In this document: positions 1-6,503 of the stretch, one piece after another
Position numbering within the stretch: position 1 is the first letter of the stretch
Layout: every line of letters starts with the position of its first letter
Assembly (NCBI GenBank): GCA_021325695.1
Contig: JAJTCR010000100.1
Coordinates: forward strand, 1-9,112
Direction of reading: 5' to 3'
Length of the DNA stretch: 9,112 nt
Source: Steroidobacteraceae bacterium
GTDB taxonomy: Bacteria; Pseudomonadota; Gammaproteobacteria; Steroidobacterales; Steroidobacteraceae
Made by a program: the position numbers and the translations under genes
Notes under the pieces: model-generated
Seen by the model: only the letters and a program-made list of their open reading frames with translations
Told to the model about the DNA's origin: nothing
Databases searched by the model: none

Positions 1-95
1 CGCCGCCGAATACTCCCGCCGGCCGCGACGGCGGTGCATCGGCGTCAAGCCGTCATCGGCCCATGAGACCGCGAACCACGCGGCCAGGGGGTTGC

Positions 96-1472
96 ATGCG
101 AACGTTCACTGCCCGGTTGCGCGTGGCCATCGTCGGGTCGTGGCTGCTGCTGCTGGGTGCCACCTCGGCGCAGGCCGCGAACACCCCACCGAACATCGAC
201 GGCACGCCCCCGACCGACGTCACCGCCGGGCAGCCGTACCTGTTCCAGCCGACCGCGAGCGACGCCGACGGTTCCAGGCTGCGTTTTTCGATCTCCGGCA
301 AGCCGGCGTGGGCGACGTTCAGCACGTCCACCGGCAAGTTGGCGGGTACGCCGCAGGTCGCGCACGTCGGCGTGTATGCGAACGTCAAGATCAGCGTCAG
401 TGACGGGCGCAACCTGGTGTCGCTGCCTTTGTTCTCGATCACCGTGCACTCGTCGCGCAAGGCGCGCTACGGCCACCACTTCGCGACGCGCTACGCCGAC
501 ACGCCGGCCGACGCGGCGATGCTGTGCGAGCAGGTGGGCGTCGACGGCGTCGTCTGGCGCCGCACCTGGGGCGAAGTCGAGCCGACACCCGGCACGTACG
601 ACTTCTCGTCCTTCGACGCAGTGCTGGCGGCCATCGCCGGCTCACAGAATCCCGACTGCCAGCTCTGGCTGTTCGTCGAGTACAAGAGTTTTGCCAGCAG
701 TCCGGTCAAGAACCCCTGCCCGGAGTACCTGCGGCTCGACTATTCCGCGCCGAACGCGGGCGGCAGCGGCGCATCGACGTGCTTCATGTGGGAGCCGGTC
801 GTCGTGGAGGCATACGCGGCCATGATGCGCGCCGCGGCCGCGCGTTACGACGCGAACCCGCGCGTCGAGGGCCTGATAATGCAGGAGACGGCGCTGGGGT
901 TCAGCGGCGCCTATTCGCAGGACGTCGCCGACGGAGGCACCTACACGGCGGAGGCGTGGCGCGACGCACTCGTGCAGCTCGTAAGCCAGTGCGGCAGTAC
1001 GTTCGCGCGCAGCCGCTGTGTCTCGTTCCTGAACTTCATCCGCGGCGGGCAGCAGTATCTCGAGACCGTCGCCGCCGCGATCGCGGCCGTGCCGGACAAT
1101 CGCGCGTGCGTCTCGGGCCCGGACCTGTTGCCCGACCAATCCGCGCTGTACGCCACCGAGTCGGCCGCGTACGAGGTGATCGTGCGACACGACGGGTGTC
1201 GCTCGAACAGTGCGCAGAACGCCTCGTATGACGTCGAAGGCTGCGACATGGACTGCATCTTCCGCTTCGGCGTGGGTGGCACGTTCGGCGATTTCCCCGA
1301 GACGGCGCCGCGCACGGGCGGGCTGTGCATCAACTCGTACCTGTTCTGGACTCACCGCGTCTTTCCGAGCAGCACCGGGCTCGACTGGACGGATGCGCTG
1401 CCGGTCATCGCGGCCTATCCGTACGGTGCGGCGTGGCTGGACCAGTGCGCGGGTGGCGGCGGATCACCCTGA
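96..1472 (+). CDS. Secreted protein: Ig-like domain plus glycoside-hydrolase-like domain
   Basis: A 458-residue exported protein of unknown substrate. The ATG at 96 is chosen because AGGGG lies 5 bases upstream (86-90) and because it places a signal peptide at the N-terminus: a basic start, a hydrophobic core at residues 10-22, and SAQA before a cut near residue 27. The ATG at 63 would add 11 unlikely residues. Residues about 29-118 resemble a bacterial putative-Ig (He_PIG, cadherin-like) domain (TPPTDVTAGQPYLFQP, then SISGKPAWATFS, then GTP). The remainder looks like a TIM-barrel glycosidase (GVDGVVWRRTWGEVEPTPGTYDF, then LWLFVEY, then IMQETALG), where the Glu of MQET is a possible catalytic residue. 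This second domain holds 12 cysteines while the Ig part has none, which suggests a disulfide-stabilised extracytoplasmic enzyme. The tail is Gly-rich. It is convergent with glpD across 22 bases. Export and the Ig domain are fairly sure; enzymatic activity is inference. Confidence 0.8.
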   Translation: MRTFTARLRVAIVGSWLLLLGATSAQAANTPPNIDGTPPTDVTAGQPYLFQPTASDADGSRLRFSISGKPAWATFSTSTGKLAGTPQVAHVGVYANVKISVSDGRNLVSLPLFSITVHSSRKARYGHHFATRYADTPADAAMLCEQVGVDGVVWRRTWGEVEPTPGTYDFSSFDAVLAAIAGSQNPDCQLWLFVEYKSFASSPVKNPCPEYLRLDYSAPNAGGSGASTCFMWEPVVVEAYAAMMRAAAARYDANPRVEGLIMQETALGFSGAYSQDVADGGTYTAEAWRDALVQLVSQCGSTFARSRCVSFLNFIRGGQQYLETVAAAIAAVPDNRACVSGPDLLPDQSALYATESAAYEVIVRHDGCRSNSAQNASYDVEGCDMDCIFRFGVGGTFGDFPETAPRTGGLCINSYLFWTHRVFPSSTGLDWTDALPVIAAYPYGAAWLDQCAGGGGSP

Positions 1473-1494
1473 CGAAAGCTTCCCGGATTGCCGC

Positions 1495-3003
1495 TCAGTG
1501 CGACGCGAGCCAGCGCTCGAGCCGCGCGCTGCTGCCCGTCGGCAGGTGCAGGCCCAGCTTCGATCGCCGGAACAGGATGTCGTCGGCGGTGACGGCGAAT
1601 TCCTCGCGGCGCAGGTACTCGATTTCGCGCTCGCCGAGGCCGGGCAACACGAACCCGCCGAGGTCGTCCATGCCGGCACAGCCGTCCAGCAACCGTTCGA
1701 TGCGCGTGCCGTACGCGCGCGCATAACGGCCGAGCAACGCATCGTCGAGCCACGCGTAGCGGACCGCCGTGCGGGCGCGGAACGCGTCGAAGTCCGCGCC
1801 CGGCATGTCGCCGCCCGGCAACGGAGCGCGCTCGGTCCAGGACGGCGATGCGACCGCGCCGAGCGCTGCGCAGACCTGCCCGACCACGTCTTCGGCGAGC
1901 CGGCGATAGGTCGTGAGCTTGCCGCCATACACGGAGAGTAAAGCCGGCCCGCGGCGGTCGAAGTCGAACAGGTAGTCGCGCGTGACGCTCTTCGGGTCCT
2001 GCGTCGACGACGCGAGCAGGGGTCTAAGCCCCGCGAACGTCCAGACGACGTCGCGGCGCGTCAGCCGGCGGCCGAAATACCGCGTGACCGTCCCGAGCAG
2101 GTACTCGACTTCCTGCGGCGCGATCGCGGGTGCCGCAAGGTCGCCCGAGTATTCGCGCTCGGTCGTGCCGACGAGCGTGAAATCCCGCTCGAACGGGATC
2201 GCGAAGACCACACGGCCGTCCGGCGCCTGGAAGATGTACGCGTAAGGATGGTCGAACAACCGGCGCACGACGATGTGGCTGCCCTGGATCATGCGCGGGT
2301 GGTGCCGCGCAGGGCGCGGCGTGCAGTCGTCGAGGAACTGTGCCACCCACGGACCCGCGGCGTTGACGACGAATCGCGCCGTAAGCTGTTCCGAGCGCCC
2401 GTCCGCGTGCGCGAGCGTGGCGCTCCAGTTCTTGCCGACGGCGCGCAATTTCGTGCACCGCGTGCGCGTGAGCACGCGTCCGCCGCGCTCGCGCACGTCG
2501 ATCGCGTTGGCGACGACCAGTCGCGCGTCGTCGACCCAGCCGTCGGAATACACGAAGGCGGTGTCGAAGCGCCCGTCGAGCGGCGCGCCCGCCGCGTGCC
2601 GACGCAGGTTCACCGTCTCCGAGCCCGCGAGGCGACGGCGGACGGCGAGGTGATCGTAGATGAAGAGACCGGCGCGGATCATCCACGCCGGCCGCAGGTG
2701 GCGATCGTGCGGCAGCACGAACCGCAGCGGCCACGCCAGGTGCGGCGCCGACGCGAGGACGACCTCGCGCTCGCGCAGTGACTTGCGCACCAGGCCGAAG
2801 TCGTAGAACTCGAGGTAACGCAGGCCGCCGTGGATCAGCTTGGTGCTCGCGGACGACGTGTGCGAGGCGAGGTCGTGCTGCTCGCAGAGCACCGTGCGCA
2901 GCCCGCGACCCGCGGCGTCCCGCGCGATGCCGGCGCCGTTGATGCCCCCGCCGACGACCAGCAGGTCGCAATCCGCTCGCGTGGGCCCGTTCTTCTTCGT
3001 CAC
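1495..3003 (-). CDS. glpD: Aerobic glycerol-3-phosphate dehydrogenase
   Basis: FAD-dependent oxidation of sn-glycerol-3-phosphate to dihydroxyacetone phosphate at the inner membrane, passing electrons to quinone. The protein is 502 residues, close to the roughly 500 of E. coli GlpD. The Rossmann FAD motif GGGINGAGI is at residues 18-26. It is followed by the family signatures TSSASTKLIHGGLRYLE (49-65), FVVNAAGPW in mid-protein, and SVYGGKLTTYRRLAEDV, then the C-terminal helical domain. The GTG at 3003 is the start: it overlaps the TGA of the upstream gene as GTGA, and the FAD motif falls at the expected distance from it. The frame is open further upstream, but that extension is antisense-like, Arg-rich and lies inside the preceding gene. 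Glp is the last gene of a four-gene operon. No clear intrinsic terminator follows it. Its position after a patatin lipase and a cell-wall gene suggests it consumes G3P released from phospholipid. Confidence 0.95.
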   Translation of the reverse strand: MTKKNGPTRADCDLLVVGGGINGAGIARDAAGRGLRTVLCEQHDLASHTSSASTKLIHGGLRYLEFYDFGLVRKSLREREVVLASAPHLAWPLRFVLPHDRHLRPAWMIRAGLFIYDHLAVRRRLAGSETVNLRRHAAGAPLDGRFDTAFVYSDGWVDDARLVVANAIDVRERGGRVLTRTRCTKLRAVGKNWSATLAHADGRSEQLTARFVVNAAGPWVAQFLDDCTPRPARHHPRMIQGSHIVVRRLFDHPYAYIFQAPDGRVVFAIPFERDFTLVGTTEREYSGDLAAPAIAPQEVEYLLGTVTRYFGRRLTRRDVVWTFAGLRPLLASSTQDPKSVTRDYLFDFDRRGPALLSVYGGKLTTYRRLAEDVVGQVCAALGAVASPSWTERAPLPGGDMPGADFDAFRARTAVRYAWLDDALLGRYARAYGTRIERLLDGCAGMDDLGGFVLPGLGEREIEYLRREEFAVTADDILFRRSKLGLHLPTGSSARLERWLASH

Positions 3004-4208
3004 CGATAGATCAGCACGTCGGCGCGTCGCTCGAGCCACGCCCGTTCGTCGTCTCGCGTGAGCGACTCGAGGTCCGCAGGTGTCGCGGCCGGATCGTCCA
3101 CCCAGCGGCGCAACACCTCGCTGCCGTTGATCAGGTCGATCGCGAGGCGCCCGTGTTCGTATTCGTAGGGGAAGTCGCGCCAGATCTCGTAGTCGGGTCT
3201 CACCCGCCGCAGCGCCTTGAACGCGAGCGCCTGCAGCCGCCACGGGCGGAACGCCGCGTGTTCGTAGGCGCCGTCCTCGACGTGGACCTGCACCCCGGCG
3301 CAGAGCTGCCTCGCGTGCTTGTGGAATGTCGGCTCGAACCAGCACGGCCGCAGGCGGCAGCCCCGCAGCCACGCGGGCGCGAGCCGATGCATGTCCTCGA
3401 GCAGCCGCGGCACGTCGAGGTCGGGCGCGCCGAACACCTCCAGCGGGCGCGTGGTCCCGCGACCTTCCGACAGCGTCGTGCCCTCGAGCATGACCGTGCC
3501 GGGATAGCAGCGCGCCATCCACGGGTTCGGCGCGTTCGGGCTCGGGTTGACCCAGGTGCGCTCACCGAGCGGCCAGCCGTACCCGGGGGCCGCGTCGGGG
3601 CGCCAGTCCTCCAGCTCGATCACGCGGTAATCGACGTCGAGGCCGCAGCGCTGGATGAACCAGTGCCCCAGCTCACCGAGCGTGAGCCCGTGCCGCATCG
3701 GCATCTCGCCCGCGCCGACGAAACTTTCCCAGCCCGCGCGCAAGGTGAGGCCTTCCACCGGCCGGCCGATCGGGTTGGGGCGGTCCAGCACCCAGACGGC
3801 CTTGCCGTGCGCGGCCGCCGCCTCGAGCACGTAGCGCAGCGTCGTGATGAACGTGTAGATGCGACAGCCGAGGTCCTGCAGGTCCACCAGCAGCACGTCG
3901 AATGTGTCGAGCATCGCCGTGGTGGGGCGTCGCACGTCGCCGTACAGGCTGAACACGGGGATGCCGAGCGCGGGATCGACGAAGTCGGGCGACTCGACCA
4001 TGTTGTCCTGCTTGTCGCCGCGGAGCCCGTGCTGCGGGCCGAACGCGGCCGCGAGCCGCACCTCGTCGCCGAGGCTCGCGAGCGCGTCGAGCGAATGCGT
4101 CAGGTTCGCCGTGACCGAGGCCGGGTGTGCGAGCAGCGCGACGCGGCGGCCGCGCAGGTCGCGCCGCAGCGAAGGTTCGTCACAGAGTCGATCGATGCCG
4201 AACCTCAC
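3000..4208 (-). CDS. DUF1343 / NamZ family (exo-beta-N-acetylmuramidase-like) protein
   Basis: A 402-residue member of the DUF1343 family (CAZy GH171), whose characterised member, Bacillus NamZ, removes terminal MurNAc from peptidoglycan fragments. Recognisable blocks run in family order: RVALLAHPASVT (about 22-33), FGPQHGLRG (56-64), GIPVFSLYG, LLVDLQDLGCRIYTFITTLRY, VLDRPNPIG, MPMRHGLTLGELG, WVNPSPNAPN, and YPGTVMLEGTTLSEGRGTTRPLEVFGAP. The GTG at 4208 is the start: it overlaps the upstream TGA (GTGA), and the longer upstream frame is Arg-rich antisense translation. No signal peptide or lipobox is visible, unlike exported NamZ proteins, so the enzyme may act on imported muropeptides. The usual PEHG block reads PQHG (Gln59). 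The start codon lies within a strong hairpin (4207-4230). Family assignment is firm; exact activity is inferred. Confidence 0.9.
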   Translation of the reverse strand: MRFGIDRLCDEPSLRRDLRGRRVALLAHPASVTANLTHSLDALASLGDEVRLAAAFGPQHGLRGDKQDNMVESPDFVDPALGIPVFSLYGDVRRPTTAMLDTFDVLLVDLQDLGCRIYTFITTLRYVLEAAAAHGKAVWVLDRPNPIGRPVEGLTLRAGWESFVGAGEMPMRHGLTLGELGHWFIQRCGLDVDYRVIELEDWRPDAAPGYGWPLGERTWVNPSPNAPNPWMARCYPGTVMLEGTTLSEGRGTTRPLEVFGAPDLDVPRLLEDMHRLAPAWLRGCRLRPCWFEPTFHKHARQLCAGVQVHVEDGAYEHAAFRPWRLQALAFKALRRVRPDYEIWRDFPYEYEHGRLAIDLINGSEVLRRWVDDPAATPADLESLTRDDERAWLERRADVLIYR

Positions 4209-4837
4209 GCGGTGGGATTCCCCACCGCGTCGCGCAGGAGGTCGCTGACGCCTTCGGAGGTGTGCCCGACCTGCAGCACGAAGCCGAGCCGATGGTGGAA
4301 ATCCGGCTGTTCCGCGGGATGAGCCAGCGCCCAGTGGGTCAGCCGGCCGCTCTTCTCCTCGATGACCGCGGCGGCCCCGGCGCGGAGCGGCGAGCCCGGT
4401 CGCGGCATCGGCAGCTCCTCGAGGTACGTGACGGCTTCGAGCACCAGCCCGCGCGGCATCGGGCGCACCGCCACGCGCGGCGACCGCCTGACGTCGAGCG
4501 GCATCATGCCGCGCCGATAGCCGACGAAACCGTACATGGCCCATTCGCCCGACGGCGAGAAATTGAGTTCGCAATACGCCTCGCTGTCGGGCAGCGCGAG
4601 GAACACCTCGAAGCAGGTGTGCCGCCAGAGTTCGTCCGCGCGCGCCGGCTCGCGCGGCACCGGCAGCCGGACCTGCGACATGTCCGCGTCGAGCGCGAAC
4701 GTGACCGCGAGCTTGCCGGCGCCGCCGATCCGCGCGCTGGCAGAGATGCCGCGCACCGCACCGCTCGTGCTCGAGGGGTGGCAGGCGAGGGCGACGGTCT
4801 GGGGCTTCGGTCTGTGCATCGCCGCGATTCTAGCCAC
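4205..4837 (-). CDS. DOMON-like domain protein (murB-associated type)
   Basis: A 210-residue soluble protein with no signal peptide or membrane segment. It matches my recollection of the bacterial DOMON-like domain family (CDD DOMON_murB_like), whose DOMON fold is a beta-sandwich that binds haem or sugars in other proteins. Family-typical blocks are LWRHTCFEVFLALPDSEAYCELNFSPSGEW followed by YGFVGYRRGM in the middle, and VIEEKSGRLTHWALAHPAEQPDFHH near the C-terminus. The start is uncertain: GTG 4837 lies 6 bases after the upstream stop and fits coupled translation, while ATG 4819 would give 204 residues; neither has a clear Shine-Dalgarno. The stop overlaps the NamZ-like start as GTGA. Adjacency to a muramidase-family gene supports a cell-wall sugar theme, but no ligand can be named from sequence. 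Confidence 0.85.
   Translation of the reverse strand: MARIAAMHRPKPQTVALACHPSSTSGAVRGISASARIGGAGKLAVTFALDADMSQVRLPVPREPARADELWRHTCFEVFLALPDSEAYCELNFSPSGEWAMYGFVGYRRGMMPLDVRRSPRVAVRPMPRGLVLEAVTYLEELPMPRPGSPLRAGAAAVIEEKSGRLTHWALAHPAEQPDFHHRLGFVLQVGHTSEGVSDLLRDAVGNPTA
4207..4230 (-). promoter_or_regulatory. Hairpin over the NamZ-like start codon
   Basis: In the minus-strand mRNA, the arms ACGCGGTGGG and CCCACCGCGT are perfectly complementary (10 bp) around a GAAT loop. The 3' arm ends with the first two bases of the GTG start (4208-4207). The only SD-like stretch (GGTGGGG) overlaps the 5' arm and the first loop base. The whole hairpin is also the last coding stretch of the DOMON-like gene (codons Ala-Val-Gly-Asn-Pro-Thr-Ala, then stop). 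A ribosome finishing that gene would melt it, so it looks like a translational-coupling device. The pairing is seen directly; the role is inference. Confidence 0.6.
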
Positions 4838-4843
4838 CCCGCG

Positions 4844-5986
4844 TCATATTGGCTTGACGAGCGTGGGGTCGGGCCGCTCCATCCAGCGCAGGACCGCCTC
4901 CGCGAAGCGGTCACATTCCGCGATCGCGGTCTCCCAGGCGCGGATGCGCCCGGCGTGGTCGGGGCCGTAACGGTAGAAATCGCGACGATCGGGCAGCTTG
5001 CCGTTCGGCAGGGTCTTCAGGAACCCGGCCGACGGGGACACCAGCAGCACGTCGTCGAGCCAGGCGTGCGCGCGCGGTGCCTTGCGCCAGGGCAGGTGCT
5101 TGTCGAGCCAGCCCGGCGTCACGTAATCGTTGAAATGGGGATAGAACACGATTCGCCCGCCGTGACCCGTGAGCCGCGGGTACGGCAGCAGCAGGTGGTA
5201 GTCGACGAGCGCGCCGTCCCAGTAGTTGCCGTCGGGGGCGCCGACGATGTTGCGGACCGGAGACGCGAGCAGCGGGATCGTCCCGGAGGCGAGCAGTGCG
5301 TCTTCGGCGTTGTCGTCGGTCAGCGCCACGTTGACGAGGCCGAAATCGTCGAAGGCCGCGGCGCCGTCGAGCAGGCTCGGCCGTTCGCCACCGTGGAAGA
5401 CCACGCGCTCGAGATATCCCGCGAGACGCCTGCGCGAAATCGCGTTGCTGACCACCGCCCGACCGAAGGCGAGCTTCGATGCGCGATCGTGCAGCGGTCC
5501 GCGCGCACGCGCGGTGACGATGCCGAGCGCCACGCCGGGCCGGACCTGCAGCGGCCCTGCGCCGCGTGCGGCGCGTGCGATCTGCCGGCAGGCCAGGCTG
5601 ACCTCGGTGGGCCCGGGCCGCGTCGAATAGCACTGTCCGTGCACGTAGGCGTGCTGCACACGGTCGAGCGCCGCGAGCGGGTCGGGCTGCGCAAGTGCCG
5701 CCATGCGCCAGGCACCGACCGACGCGCCGATCAATTCGAGCGACGCGCCGTCCGGCAGCCAGCCCTCCCGCCACAGCATGCGGTCGAGCGGCAGCAGGGC
5801 GAGACCCTTGGGGCCGCCGGCCGCGGCCGGGACGCAGCAGACGTCGCCCGGCCGTAGCCCGCGCTGGCGCAAGTGACGCAGGGCGCCGGGACCGGCGCGG
5901 AGTTCGCTGCTCGTCGCCGAGCGTCGTCGCTCGCAGCCTGGAAAGTGGCTCGCCAAGCCACTCGCCTCGGCCGCGTTCGTCGCCAC
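4844..5986 (-). CDS. Patatin-like phospholipase family protein
   Basis: A 380-residue probable lipid acyl hydrolase of the patatin type with a Ser-Asp dyad. The oxyanion-type glycine motif AAAGGPKG is at 54-61, the nucleophile elbow GASVG at 87-91 (Ser89), and the DG motif of the dyad at Asp257-Gly258 (NYWDGALVDYH). Before it comes SGTIPLLASPV, the usual patatin block. No signal peptide is seen. The GTG at 5986 is preceded by AGAGG 8 bases away, while TTG 5956 (370 residues) is also preceded by GAGG 8 bases away; no in-frame start lies closer to the conserved ELRAGPGAL block. It is the first gene of the operon, with the next start 6 bases after its stop. Its 5' end overlaps head to head with the YhhN frame, so its promoter must lie inside YhhN coding sequence. 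Family is likely; substrate unknown. Confidence 0.85.
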   Translation of the reverse strand: MATNAAEASGLASHFPGCERRRSATSSELRAGPGALRHLRQRGLRPGDVCCVPAAAGGPKGLALLPLDRMLWREGWLPDGASLELIGASVGAWRMAALAQPDPLAALDRVQHAYVHGQCYSTRPGPTEVSLACRQIARAARGAGPLQVRPGVALGIVTARARGPLHDRASKLAFGRAVVSNAISRRRLAGYLERVVFHGGERPSLLDGAAAFDDFGLVNVALTDDNAEDALLASGTIPLLASPVRNIVGAPDGNYWDGALVDYHLLLPYPRLTGHGGRIVFYPHFNDYVTPGWLDKHLPWRKAPRAHAWLDDVLLVSPSAGFLKTLPNGKLPDRRDFYRYGPDHAGRIRAWETAIAECDRFAEAVLRWMERPDPTLVKPI

Positions 5987-6032
5987 CGCACTGGCCTCTG
6001 GCGCAGTCCACAGCCTGTACGGCCGCCTCGTA
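5877..6032 (+). other. In-frame upstream part of YhhN overlapping the patatin 5' end
   Basis: This stretch is open in the YhhN frame back to a TGA at 5874-5876. From about 5943 it encodes KWLAKPLASAAFVATALASG then YGRLVLLGL, which aligns with the conserved Lys-Pro-Leu region and second helix of YhhN proteins. So the protein's homology begins well before the first standard start (TTG 6033). The only in-frame near-start is CTG 5907. The first helix normally found before Lys-Pro-Leu is absent, replaced by antisense patatin sequence. An inverted repeat CGAGCG-TCGT-CGCTCG lies at 5918-5933. This could be a 5'-truncated gene, a rearrangement junction or a non-canonical start. Confidence 0.55.
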
Positions 6033-6503
6033 TTGCTGGGGCTCGTGTCGTGCCTGCTCGGCGACGTGCTGTTGATTCCCCCGGGTCGCGTGCAGGTCTT
6101 TCGCGCGGGTATCGTCGCCTTCCTCGCCGGGCACGTTGCATTCGCCGCCGCATTCCTGACGCAACCGATCGGTCCGGCGTGGCTGGCAGTTGGCGGCGCC
6201 GGCCTGGGGTTCGCGCTGTGGGCGGTGTGGCGCTGGTTGCGGCCGTCCGTACCGGCCGACCTGCGGCTGGCCGTCGCCGCCTATCTGGTCGTGATCGGGG
6301 CAATGGCCGCGCTCGCGCTCGGCGTTGCTGGTGGCGGCGGCCCTGCGACGGTCGCGATCGGCGCGCTCGCGTTCGCCGCCTCCGACGTCTCCGTCGCCCG
6401 TGACCGGTTCCAGCGCGAGGATTTCCTCAATCGCGCGTGGGGGTTGCCGTTGTACTACTGCGCGCAATTGCTGATCGCGTCGAGTCCTGCCCTGGTGGCG
6501 TGA
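6033..6503 (+). CDS. YhhN family membrane protein (lysoplasmalogenase type), N-terminus unresolved
   Basis: An integral membrane protein of the YhhN/TMEM86 family. Characterised members (TMEM86B, Legionella YhhN) hydrolyse the vinyl-ether bond of lysoplasmalogen, giving a fatty aldehyde and a glycerophospho-headgroup. From TTG 6033 it is 156 residues; usual members are about 210, with eight helices. Family marks are LLGDVLLIP (Asp11), successive hydrophobic helices, FAASDVSVARDRF with the conserved Ser-Asp, and a C-terminal LPLYYCAQLLIA block. TTG 6033 is the first standard start but has no Shine-Dalgarno, and homology extends upstream of it. The stop overlaps the next start as GTGA, so the two are likely co-transcribed. 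The family is fairly sure; whether this copy is intact is not. Confidence 0.75.
   Translation: MLGLVSCLLGDVLLIPPGRVQVFRAGIVAFLAGHVAFAAAFLTQPIGPAWLAVGGAGLGFALWAVWRWLRPSVPADLRLAVAAYLVVIGAMAALALGVAGGGGPATVAIGALAFAASDVSVARDRFQREDFLNRAWGLPLYYCAQLLIASSPALVA

Noticed and set aside
16..34. Hairpin CCGCCG/CGGCGG near the window start
   Set aside because: Six-bp G+C stem with no T tract; common by chance here, and the upstream gene is not visible.
642..1355. Minus-strand 237-residue frame inside the secreted-protein gene
   Set aside because: Low-complexity Arg-rich product; the plus strand has a signal peptide, Shine-Dalgarno and recognisable domains.
3004..3522. N-terminal extension of GlpD to 675 residues
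   Set aside because: The extension is shadow sequence within the NamZ-like gene; the FAD motif and GTGA overlap fix the start at 3003.
4209..4574. N-terminal extension of the NamZ-like protein to 524 residues
   Set aside because: Arg-rich shadow of the DOMON-like gene; conserved blocks begin just after GTG 4208.
3153..5857. Long plus-strand open frames (3153-4322 and 4127-5857) opposite the operon
   Set aside because: Translations are Arg/Ala/His/Val-rich with no domain, and they mirror the well-supported minus-strand genes; long antisense frames are expected at this G+C content.
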